Below are positions 13,043 to 18,248 of a stretch of 18,248 nucleotides of DNA, in pieces; the stretch's first letter is position 1; every line of letters begins with the position of its first letter. This DNA is from CAUSKK01 sp963533935 (lineage in GTDB: Bacteria; Pseudomonadota; Gammaproteobacteria; Cardiobacteriales; Cardiobacteriaceae). Made by a program: the position numbers and the translations under genes. The stretch spans positions 1 to 18,248 of the forward strand of contig CAUSQL010000026.1 of the NCBI GenBank assembly GCA_963533935.1. Direction: 5' to 3'. Below the pieces are notes generated by a model. That model was given only the letters and a program-made list of their open reading frames with translations, made no database searches and was not told where the DNA came from.

Positions 13043-13133
13043 TTTACAAACAGCCGGGCGGTTGTTCTTCACTAGGTTCAGCCAGCAAAGCTGGTCGCTG
13101 ACGCTCAGGCCTGCGGCTTACCCTGTTTGTAAA
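13043..13133. repeat. Longest variant of the hairpin repeat, between convergent genes
   Basis: Ends TTTACAAACA and TGTTTGTAAA frame a 91-bp element. It shares the CGGGCGGTT, TTCTTC and GACGCTCAGGCCTGCGG segments with the long variant at 10083. In addition it has about 29 extra bases, including CCAGC-AAA-GCTGG, a small stem of its own. It fills the gap between the C39 peptidase gene and the convergent phosphatase gene. Confidence 0.8.
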
Positions 13134-13165
13134 TAATCAAACGGTGAGAAGCCCCCGGCGCACCT

Positions 13166-13717
13166 TTAAAGGGACTGCCCCCGCAGTTTTGCCAGTTCCG
13201 CTCGCACCGCCGCCACCTGCTCCGCGGTAAACAAACCCTCCAGATTCTTCCACAGCCGGTGATAGCCGAAGCCACCGTGCATCATCTCGCGCTGCGCCGC
13301 GGCAATGCTCCAGCCCTGGTAAATGATGCGGTACATGGCAACGACGGTGCCGGTGCGGTCGGCGCCGTGGTAGCAATGCACCAGCACCGGGCCGGCGGCC
13401 TGTTCCACCTCGATGGTGTGTAGCACGGCGGCGATGTCCTGCGGCGTAATGCTCCAGGTCAGCAGCGGCCGGTTCAGGAGCCTAATGCCGTGGCCCGCAA
13501 ACAGCCGGTGATTGGCGCGGCGGTTGAAATAGCGCAGATTAACGATGCTTTTAATGTTTAAGGCCCGCACCGCCGCCAGGTCGTCGGCAATTAATTGTTC
13601 GCTGCGGTACAGTCTTTCGTCCACCCGGTGCAGATTGGCGTCGGCCTTAAGGGCGTCCGGCCGTAGCACCGGACTGGAGCAGGCCGCCAGCAGCAGGCCG
13701 ATTAGTAAATGTTTCAT
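13166..13717 (-). CDS. Lipoprotein tyrosine/dual-specificity phosphatase
   Basis: 183 residues. The signal peptide ends in a lipobox, LAAC (residues 10-13), so it is probably a lipid-anchored envelope protein. VHCYHGADRTG (113-123) holds the cysteine-phosphatase signature HCx5R, with Cys115 as nucleophile and Arg121 binding phosphate, followed by the usual Thr-Gly. Upstream, NLHRVDERLYRSEQL and IKSIVNLRYFN match the fold start of DSP-like phosphatases. The general acid is not obvious; Asp94, in SITPQD, is one candidate. The substrate may be phosphoprotein, phosphoinositide or another phosphate ester. Hairpin repeats lie on both sides. A convincing ribosome site before the ATG was not seen. 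Confidence 0.85.
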   Translation of the reverse strand: MKHLLIGLLLAACSSPVLRPDALKADANLHRVDERLYRSEQLIADDLAAVRALNIKSIVNLRYFNRRANHRLFAGHGIRLLNRPLLTWSITPQDIAAVLHTIEVEQAAGPVLVHCYHGADRTGTVVAMYRIIYQGWSIAAAQREMMHGGFGYHRLWKNLEGLFTAEQVAAVRAELAKLRGQSL

Positions 13718-13727
13718 GGCGAATAAA

Positions 13728-13798
13728 TACAGCTAAAGCGCCCTGTTGTATGTTTAAGGGGTTTATACAAACAACCAGGCGCTTTCCCTGTTTGTAAA
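13728..13798. repeat. Intergenic hairpin-repeat pair, first unit truncated
   Basis: Forward unit 13728-13757 begins TACAGCTAAAGCGCCC, missing the usual TACA at its end, and the reverse unit is 13764-13798 (TATACAAACAACCAGGCGC..CCCTGTTTGTAAAT). They are 6 bases apart. The pair lies just 3' of the minus-strand NADAR gene and 5' of the phosphatase gene. Confidence 0.85.
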
Positions 13799-13802
13799 TT
13801 AA

Positions 13803-14357
13803 TCAAGGGACCGCCAATTCCGCCCGCAATCGCATCAGCACAAAACCCAGCAAATTCAGGCCCGGCCATTGGGCCGGTTGATTTAGGCGGGGGTCGTTAT
13901 GGGCCAGGCCGGCGCCCCAGATGCAATCCAGCGGGCTGGCTTCCACGAGAATTTTCGTGCCCGTTTCCAGTAGAAAGGCGCGCAGCGGCGGGTGCGCCGC
14001 GAATTTCGCCCGGCTGCCGGCCAGCACTATCTCTTCCCGGGCCGCCACCCAGCGTTCTTCGTCGAAGTTGGCAATCTGCCGACCCAGGGCCTTGGCGGCG
14101 CCCGGTTCGGGATTTTGCAGAATTTTCTCCGCCACCGCGGCATCGCCGAAGAGGCGGGCCTTTTCCGCCATCATGTAATGCTCGGCGGTGGGATAGCGAA
14201 CGGCGGCCACGGTGAAAGGCGCCGGAAACCACTGGCTCAGCACCGCCTTATCGGCGACTCCCGGCCGCTTCGGCGTGTGGCCCCAGAAGAGCAAATAGCG
14301 CAGCTCCGCGCCGCGGCGGGCGGCGGCGCGCAGGTCGTCAAGGTTGTTAATGTTCAT
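13803..14357 (-). CDS. NADAR-family protein (YbiA-like, DUF1768)
   Basis: 184 residues, usual length. NADAR landmarks appear in order: LLFWGH (22-27), LSQWFPAPFTV with Trp43, PTAEHYMMAEKARLF (56-70) with Glu59 and Lys66, KALGRQI (89-95), Trp103, KILVEASP with Glu139, and DCIWGAGL (144-151). E. coli YbiA is an N-glycosidase acting on riboflavin-pathway intermediates, and other NADAR proteins remove ADP-ribose from guanosine in toxin-antitoxin systems. No DarT-like toxin is adjacent, so a housekeeping repair role is the simpler reading. AGGAG lies 5 bases before the ATG. It is divergent from the gene at 14423 across a 65-bp gap. Confidence 0.9.
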   Translation of the reverse strand: MNINNLDDLRAAARRGAELRYLLFWGHTPKRPGVADKAVLSQWFPAPFTVAAVRYPTAEHYMMAEKARLFGDAAVAEKILQNPEPGAAKALGRQIANFDEERWVAAREEIVLAGSRAKFAAHPPLRAFLLETGTKILVEASPLDCIWGAGLAHNDPRLNQPAQWPGLNLLGFVLMRLRAELAVP

Positions 14358-14422
14358 GAAGCTCCTGATTTAGCGGGGTTGCGCTAGCATAGCGACTTTT
14401 CCCCTGACCTTAGGAGCCTTCC

Positions 14423-15235
14423 ATGAAACTACGTTTATTCCTCGCACCGCTGACCCTGGTGGCCCTGCTGGCCCGCGCCGATAATTTCGCCGCGGAATTC
14501 CTTAATAAAACCTATCCGGCCGCCGGTGAAGCACTGGCCACCTTCAATGAAAATCACGTTGGCTCTGAACCGCTGCAAAACTGCCATTTTGCGGCGGCGG
14601 CCAAGGACAGCAAGGACGGTTACTGCCTGGAATTACTCGGCGAAAAAACCGTCGGCGACCGGCGCTACCTTTTCTTTTCCGGCCCGAATTTGGATAACAC
14701 CGTCGCCGCCAGCGGCCGCGATGAGCTGTGGCTCTTGGCCAAGGACGGCGAAGGCTGGAAGGAGCTCACCCACGGCGGCGGCGCCAGCTTCGCCAACGAG
14801 GGCCGCGGCAGCCAGGCGGTGGAATGGCGGCAAATCGGCCCGGAACGCTGGGCGGCGGTGGCCGACGGCGGTATGACGCAAAACGGCCTGAGCCAGGACG
14901 CGAAAACCCTCTACTGGGTCGAGGGCGATAAGGTTAAAAGCACGACGTTGCTCAGCGGCACCAACGACGCCGGCGCCGGCGGCTGCGATGACAGCGTCGA
15001 GCTTAATGGCAGCCGTTGCCTGGATTTAAGCGGCACCCTGGCCGCACGCAGCGATTTACCCGCCGTGGCCGGCTTCTACCCGCTGGAAATGACCATTAAC
15101 GGCAGCACCGGCCTACCCGGCAGTAAACAGCGCGTTTACAAAGATGAGAAATTCACCTTTAACTACGATGAGAAATCCGGCAGCTACCGGGCACCCAAGG
15201 ACTACCCGGCCGAGCTGCAGGCGCCAGCCCAATAA
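14423..15235 (+). CDS. Secreted protein of unknown function, four Cys
   Basis: 270 residues with a signal peptide (MKLRLFLAPLTLVALLARA) and mature start DNFAAEFLNKTYPAAGEA. Two Cys pairs (NCHFAAAAKDSKDGYC and GGCDDSVELNGSRC) are spaced for disulfides, which fits a periplasmic or secreted location. The segment RRYLFFSGPNLDN then LWLLAKDGEGW suggests beta-hairpins. No catalytic motif or known domain was recognised. AGGAG stands 6 bases before the ATG. A hairpin-repeat unit follows the stop at once, and a small gene of unknown function starts directly after it. Confidence 0.8.
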   Translation: MKLRLFLAPLTLVALLARADNFAAEFLNKTYPAAGEALATFNENHVGSEPLQNCHFAAAAKDSKDGYCLELLGEKTVGDRRYLFFSGPNLDNTVAASGRDELWLLAKDGEGWKELTHGGGASFANEGRGSQAVEWRQIGPERWAAVADGGMTQNGLSQDAKTLYWVEGDKVKSTTLLSGTNDAGAGGCDDSVELNGSRCLDLSGTLAARSDLPAVAGFYPLEMTINGSTGLPGSKQRVYKDEKFTFNYDEKSGSYRAPKDYPAELQAPAQ

Positions 15236-15237
15236 CC

Positions 15238-15266
15238 TACAGCTGAAGCGCCCCTCTGTTTGTAAA
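15238..15266. repeat. Single truncated forward hairpin-repeat unit
   Basis: TACAGCTGAAGCGCCC then CTCTGTTTGTAAA, starting two bases after a stop codon and ending one base before the next possible ATG. Its shortened left end (TACAGCT) matches that of the unit at 13728, so the two share a sub-lineage. Confidence 0.85.
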
Positions 15267-15267
15267 T

Positions 15268-15681
15268 ATGAAGGAACAACCGCAAATCATGCCCAGCCTG
15301 TGGCCGCTGGGCCCGAGCGACTGGGCCCTGTGGGTAAATGGGGCGGACTTTTTGGCTTGGCCCTGGGCCAACGCCAGCTATGAATCGGCCTATCCGGGCC
15401 TGCGCGAGCTGGCGGCCAGCGATGTATGGGCCACGGCGGCGGCCGGGGTGCTGTATCTGGAGGATAGGGCCGGCCGGCGCTGGTTTGAGCTGCCGCTTAG
15501 CGCGGAGCAGCAGGCGGCGCTGGCGGCGAGCGGCCGGCTGTTGCTTTTACCTCTAAGCCCCGACCAGGCCACGCTAACCCTAGGGTTGGCGCTGGCCCTG
15601 CTACCGGCCGACGACGCGGCCCTGGCTGAGCTTCTAAACGCCCACGGGCTGGAAGGGCTGGGCCTGACCTGCCGCAGCTAA
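15268..15681 (+). CDS. Small protein of unknown function
   Basis: 137 residues, rich in Ala, Leu and Trp; no signal peptide or membrane span is clear. The N-terminal part (LWPLGPSDWALWVNGADFLAW) is Trp-rich, and the C-terminal part is helical (DQATLTLGLALALLPADDAALAELL). The first ATG sits directly against a repeat unit, so a later start at 15289 (MPSLWPLGPSDW, with GAAGGA 13-16 bases upstream) is also possible. GC-rich codon use like the neighbours supports a real gene. It is convergent with the oxidoreductase gene across a repeat cluster. Confidence 0.6.
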   Translation: MKEQPQIMPSLWPLGPSDWALWVNGADFLAWPWANASYESAYPGLRELAASDVWATAAAGVLYLEDRAGRRWFELPLSAEQQAALAASGRLLLLPLSPDQATLTLGLALALLPADDAALAELLNAHGLEGLGLTCRS

Positions 15682-15689
15682 TGGGGGAG

Positions 15690-15747
15690 TTCCAGCAGGC
15701 CGGGCGGTCATTCGCTTTGGTTCACGGGCGCTGCCCCTGCATGTAAT
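15690..15747. repeat. Degenerate long variant of the hairpin repeat
   Basis: GGCCGGGCGGTCATTCGCTT, then TGGTTCACGGGCGCTG and CCCCTGCATGTAATT. It aligns with the element at 16892 (GGCCGG..AGTTGTTCGCTTTAG, CTCACG, CCCCTGTATGTAATT) and more loosely with those at 10083 and 13043. The left terminal TTTACAAACA is lost. It follows a stop codon by 8 bases. Confidence 0.6.
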
Positions 15748-15758
15748 TCTGCTCTAAA

Positions 15759-15879
15759 TACATACATAAGAAGCGCCCGTCTGTCCGTAAAAACAGCTTA
15801 TACAAACAACGGGGCGCTTCCCCTGTACGTAAAATAGCCGTTTTTACGTACAGGGGAAGCGCCCCGTTGTATTTATAAA
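15759..15879. repeat. Three hairpin-repeat units, two forming 29-bp perfect arms
   Basis: Forward 15759-15791, reverse 15799-15833 and forward 15845-15879. Arms 15806-15834 and 15842-15870 (ACAACGGGGCGCTTCCCC..TACGTAAAA and its complement) are identical over 29 bases around a 7-base loop, the largest perfect inverted repeat in the window. The cluster lies between two convergent genes, where it could stop transcription from both sides. Confidence 0.9.
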
Positions 15880-15885
15880 GACTGC

Positions 15886-16449
15886 CTAGGCGTATTGCTC
15901 CAGGTGCGCCAGCAGGGCGGCAGCGCTCCGCTCCGCCTGTTCCCGCATTTTGTCCTGGTTAGCCCGTATTTCTTCTTCGGTAAAGAACTCCAGCGCGTGG
16001 CTGGTGAAGGGCGGCAGGTACTCGGCACCCACGTAGCGGGCGATGCTGGCAAAGGGCACCAGCATTTCCGTCAGGCTGTGGCCGACCTTGCCGGTGGCCG
16101 CGTACTCGGCGGTCGGGGTGCCGTGGGACAGAGCCAAACCGAACTTGCGCCCCCTAAAGGCGGTGGCAGCGGCGCCGAAGGCCCAGCCGTGGGTGAAAAC
16201 GCTGTCAAACCATTGCTTCAGCAGCGGCGGGCAGGAAAACCAGTAGATGGGGAATTGGAAAATCACGCTGCCGTGGCCTTCCACCAGCGCCTGTTCCGCC
16301 GCCACATCAATTTGACCGTCCGGATAGGTGGCGTAGAGCTCGTGCACGGTGTAGCGGTCGGGGTGGCGCTGCAGGGCGTCTATCCAGCCGCGATTGACAA
16401 CGGATTGATTAATGGTCGGGTGAGCGACGATTACCAGAGTTTTTTTCAT
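15886..16449 (-). CDS. Flavodoxin-fold NAD(P)H-dependent oxidoreductase (KefF/MdaB-like)
   Basis: 187 residues, typical of the NAD(P)H dehydrogenase (quinone) family. KTLVIVAHPTINQSVVN (3-19) is the flavin phosphate-binding opening, FQFPIYWFSCPPLLKQWFDSVF (64-85) the conserved flavin and dimer segment, and THGWAFG (86-92) plus FRGRKFGLALSHGTPTAEY complete the signature. It probably uses FMN or FAD to reduce quinones or nitro compounds, or acts as a stress-response reductase. The ArsR-type gene ends 19 bases upstream on the same strand, so they form an operon with the regulator first, and the repressor likely controls this enzyme in response to an electrophile or oxidant. Inducer unknown. Confidence 0.9.
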   Translation of the reverse strand: MKKTLVIVAHPTINQSVVNRGWIDALQRHPDRYTVHELYATYPDGQIDVAAEQALVEGHGSVIFQFPIYWFSCPPLLKQWFDSVFTHGWAFGAAATAFRGRKFGLALSHGTPTAEYAATGKVGHSLTEMLVPFASIARYVGAEYLPPFTSHALEFFTEEEIRANQDKMREQAERSAAALLAHLEQYA

Positions 16450-16468
16450 AGTTTTACCTCGATTTACG

Positions 16469-16783
16469 TTAAAGATGTTCCCGCAGGTGGGCGGCGAATT
16501 CCGCTACCCGTTCGGAGTTGTAGAAGCAGTAAGTCCACTTGCCCGCCCGCTCGGTGCGAATTAGCCCCGCCTCCTTTAGGGCCGTCAGATAGGTGGAAAC
16601 CACCGACTGGGTCAGGCCGATTTTTTCCACGATGGCATTCACGCAGACACCGCCGGCCACGCTGGTTTCGGCGGCGGTCGAAAGGCGCTCGGCCGCAAAG
16701 TGCTCGGTCGGGTTCTTCAGCCACTGGAGAATTTGCCGCCGGTGCTCATTAGATAGTGCTTTAAAGATAGCGTTTAGATTCAT
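16469..16783 (-). CDS. ArsR-family winged-helix transcriptional repressor
   Basis: 104 residues. FKALSNEHRRQILQWLKN (7-24) is the ArsR/SmtB opening helix, followed by VCVNAIVEKIGLTQSVVSTYLTALKEAGLIRTERAGKW (46-83), a helix-turn-helix and wing. The metal-binding ELCVCDL box is absent; only Cys47 and Cys86 are present, so arsenite-type sensing is unlikely, though redox sensing through Cys is possible. It is encoded directly ahead of the oxidoreductase and has a 12-bp palindrome just upstream, indicating autoregulation. No Shine-Dalgarno is visible (GGCCGCC before the ATG), and a TATACT hexamer ends only 7 bases before the start. Confidence 0.9.
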   Translation of the reverse strand: MNLNAIFKALSNEHRRQILQWLKNPTEHFAAERLSTAAETSVAGGVCVNAIVEKIGLTQSVVSTYLTALKEAGLIRTERAGKWTYCFYNSERVAEFAAHLREHL

Positions 16784-16796
16784 GGCGGCCAGTATA

Positions 16797-16808
16797 CAGA
16801 TATATCTG
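16797..16808. promoter_or_regulatory. Probable operator of the ArsR-type repressor
   Basis: CAGATATATCTG is a perfect 12-bp palindrome, within ATTCAGATATATCTGTAT read on the minus strand. It lies 14 bases before the repressor start and directly upstream of a -10-like TATACT (16791-16796), so a bound dimer would block RNA polymerase. ATTCA-type half sites are known for NolR/BigR-like ArsR proteins. Confidence 0.7.
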
Positions 16809-16891
16809 AATCTTTAAATATGTATTTGCGTTAAGTCGGCACCATGATGCCCACGGGCTGTAAGGGCTGAGCCTGATCTTCCGCAGCGGGA

Positions 16892-16951
16892 TTTACCAAT
16901 GGCCGGATAGTTGTTCGCTTTAGCTCACGCGCCTTTCCCCTGTATGTAATT
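16892..16951. repeat. Degenerate long variant of the hairpin repeat
   Basis: It begins TTTACCAATGGCCGG, continues AGTTGTTCGCTTTAGCTCACG, and ends CCCCTGTATGTAATT. The closest relative is the element at 15690. It stands directly beside a standard forward unit, as the 15690 element does. The gap 16784-17111 holds this, three further repeat units and the operator; no gene was seen. Confidence 0.6.
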
Positions 16952-16961
16952 CCGCTATAAA

Positions 16962-17062
16962 TACATACAAGAAAAGCGCCTATCTGTCTGTAAAAACATT
17001 TTATACAAACAATAGGGCGCTTTTCATGTATGTATTTAGGCTTTCATACATAAAAAGCGCCC
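16962..17062. repeat. Hairpin-repeat pair plus a truncated third unit
   Basis: Forward 16962-16994, reverse 17003-17034, and a cut-off forward half at 17044-17062 (CATACATAAAAAGCGCCC) that runs straight into a terminator-like hairpin. The third unit keeps only the left end and core, showing that units can be broken at the AAGCGCCC core. Confidence 0.85.
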
Positions 17063-17065
17063 AAA

Positions 17066-17083
17066 AGCCCCCTTACGGGGGCT
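17066..17083 (-). terminator. Terminator of the DUF6683-like gene
   Basis: AGCCCCC-TTAC-GGGGGCT is a perfect 7-bp GC-rich stem with a 4-base loop. Read on the minus strand it follows the stop by about 28 bases and is trailed by TTTGGGCGCTTTTT. The loop matches that of the hairpin at 1291-1306. Confidence 0.7.
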
Positions 17084-17111
17084 GGTTTAAGTTTGTCAAT
17101 GGAAGGAATGT

Positions 17112-17843
17112 TTAGCGCGCAATCTCTAGGCCGTTACTGCCTTCGCGCAGCTTATCCACGCTCAGATGTAATGCTTTTAGAATGTCGTTGGCCTCCTTGG
17201 CCAGGGACTGGAGAGCTTCCTGATTGCCGGCGGCGCTGGCCTCCAGATACATGCCCATCTGTAGGCTGCCAAGCCAATAGAGAGTATCGGCCATGCGCTG
17301 CTTATCGCCGTCGCTCAGACCCTGCATGTAGCCGTCGCTGGTCATGGCCTGCTGCAGCTGGCGCACTAGCCCGTGGGCCTTAAGCTGGCGTAAATCCTTG
17401 CCGGCTGCGATGCCATAGTTCACCGTAGCCATGTAGGCCATGGCGGTGGCGACGCTGTTAGGCTCGTAGCCATCGCTCTGTAGGGCGCTGCGAATCTGGT
17501 TAATAAAACCACTGGCCTGCAGCTGGCGCAGCCGCTCTTCGCTCTGGTCGTTGTAATTACCGGTACTCTTCAGCCGCTCGCGCAGGGTTTGAATCATCTG
17601 AGCGTCGATTTCGGCGCTAATGTCAGCACTGGGTGAATAGCGATCCACATTCTTACGGCTGGCGTCAGGCTTGGTTTCAGCTGAGCTGGCCTTGCCATAC
17701 CACGCTTCATAGTTACGCTCGTTCTGGCGGCGGTTGGTGTCAAAGGCCGCCTCCGCAAAGTAGGTGTCGAACCAACCATCGTAGAGGGCCGATGCCGGCA
17801 GGGCGTTGAGGACCAACAGCAGAGCTAAAAGGGAACGTTTCAT
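17112..17843 (-). CDS. Secreted DUF6683-like protein
   Basis: 243 residues. The signal peptide MKRSLLALLLVLNALPASA (cleavage after 19) is preceded by AGGAG 7 bases before the ATG, which decides this start over the in-frame ATG at 17873. The mature part has a polar, low-complexity stretch (residues 45-75), then a helical domain: MIQTLRERLKSTG, FINQIRSALQSDGYEPNSVATAMAYMATVNYGIAAGKDL, LYWLGSLQMGMYLEASAAGN and ANDILKALHLSVDKL. The GYEPNSVATAMAYMATVNYGIAAG segment resembles DUF6683 proteins; that match is from memory of the family and is tentative. Function unknown. Exported and probably soluble in the periplasm. Confidence 0.7.
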   Translation of the reverse strand: MKRSLLALLLVLNALPASALYDGWFDTYFAEAAFDTNRRQNERNYEAWYGKASSAETKPDASRKNVDRYSPSADISAEIDAQMIQTLRERLKSTGNYNDQSEERLRQLQASGFINQIRSALQSDGYEPNSVATAMAYMATVNYGIAAGKDLRQLKAHGLVRQLQQAMTSDGYMQGLSDGDKQRMADTLYWLGSLQMGMYLEASAAGNQEALQSLAKEANDILKALHLSVDKLREGSNGLEIAR

Positions 17844-18069
17844 AGTTTTTCTCCTGATAGAAATCTCGGTCATTGTATAGCCAATTTTGCCTGAGTAGTT
17901 GGTAAAATTTTGGGCTAATTCTTTAACGCTTTCACTAAGTTAGCAGGAGAATAGTAGCCCCAACCCGTTTCTATGTTCTACCCGCCGCCCGGAATAGTTG
18001 CGAAATCAATGCCGGCCGCTGTGGCTTTTGTTAAACTAAGCACTCTGCCTTAAACGGCACCCATACGGC

Positions 18070-18099
18070 TTGCCCGCCCTTTCCTCTGCAGCCTATACT
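18070..18099 (+). promoter_or_regulatory. Candidate promoter of the aldehyde dehydrogenase gene
   Basis: TTGCCC (18070) and TATACT (18094) are 18 bases apart, about 47 bases before the start codon. Both hexamers are fair sigma-70 matches. Elsewhere in the 302-base divergent gap 17844-18145 I see no gene and no family repeat; a TATACA hexamer near 17875 could serve the minus-strand gene. Confidence 0.45.
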
Positions 18100-18145
18100 G
18101 CCAGGGCGATTCGTCGCATTTTTCGTATCTTTCAGGAGACTGAAC

Positions 18146-18248
18146 ATGGCAAAAAATCTCAATGTATTCGATGCCACATATGGCCTGCTCATTAACGGTA
18201 AATTCACCAAGGGCAGCAAGGGCGAAATGCTCACCTCCCACAACCCGG
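18146..18248 (+). CDS. Aldehyde dehydrogenase, N-terminal fragment (runs off the window)
   Basis: Only about 34 residues are visible, starting MAKNLNVFDATYGLLINGKF. The segment YGLLINGKFTKGSKGEMLTSHNP fits the conserved N-terminal strand of the NAD(P)+-dependent aldehyde dehydrogenase superfamily (the '.FINGEFV.S..G......NP' pattern). The catalytic Cys and Glu would lie beyond the edge. CAGGAG stands 8 bases before the ATG, a strong ribosome site. Substrate class cannot be told. The other-strand frames here are shadows. Confidence 0.8.
   Translation, partial: MAKNLNVFDATYGLLINGKFTKGSKGEMLTSHNP

Noticed and set aside
15895..16752. 285-residue plus-strand ORF
   Set aside because: Antisense to both the oxidoreductase and the ArsR gene, each with clear motifs; codon pattern is that of a shadow.
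1118..17062. Known uptake sequences (Neisseria GCCGTCTGAA, Pasteurellaceae AAGTGCGGT)
   Set aside because: Neither consensus was seen repeated here. The AAGCGCCC core is different and is embedded in a longer hairpin unit, so an uptake role is only a hypothesis.
18031..18243. 70-residue minus-strand ORF at the right edge
   Set aside because: Antisense to the promoter and start of the aldehyde dehydrogenase gene, with no domain features.

Overview
The window is a stretch of bacterial chromosome, mostly GC-rich and densely coded. It suggests a Gram-negative host-associated proteobacterium. Signs of this are Sec signal peptides on several exported proteins, an outer-membrane beta-barrel ending in Phe, periplasmic binding proteins and a lipobox. 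I lean to a gamma- or betaproteobacterium such as Cardiobacteriaceae or Neisseriaceae, but this is an impression from protein style only. No rRNA, tRNA, CRISPR array, transposase or integrase was seen.

Layout, left to right. (1) About 1-5535 is read on the minus strand. It holds two overlapping polar amino-acid ABC permeases (one cut by the edge), an orphan siderophore/metal-type binding protein, an AT-rich BrnT/BrnA-like toxin-antitoxin islet, two small overlapping membrane-protein genes, and an NRAMP-superfamily transporter with altered metal-site motifs. (2) About 5602-9873 is read on the plus strand: a DUF945-like envelope protein, carA (no carB beside it), an AEC-family permease and an orphan LivK-type binding protein. 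(3) About 10366-13040, plus strand, is a compact secretion-like cluster: a beta-barrel, a small Sec-exported protein with a bacteriocin-like LSxEEM....GA leader motif, a very AT-rich membrane protein, and a periplasmic C39-like cysteine peptidase. (4) About 13166-17843 is mixed: a lipoprotein tyrosine phosphatase, a NADAR-family protein, two unrecognised genes, an ArsR-type repressor with a flavodoxin-fold oxidoreductase, and a secreted DUF6683-like protein. (5) The right edge carries the start of an aldehyde dehydrogenase.

Two things stand out. First, a dispersed family of about 33-bp hairpin units (end TACATACA, core AAGCGCCC, end TGTTTGTAAA) occurs about 19 times at nine places, plus four longer derivatives with an internal insert. 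Every place lies just 3' of at least one gene, and none lies in a divergent promoter gap. The arrangement looks like a REP/BIME-type or uptake-sequence-type family used as 3' ends or terminators. Second, the barrel + C39 peptidase + small exported substrate set resembles a reduced Fap-like system. One reading is a Sec-routed double-glycine-type peptide matured in the periplasm and released through a dedicated barrel, with the AT-rich membrane protein as a possible immunity factor. That functional reading is inference.
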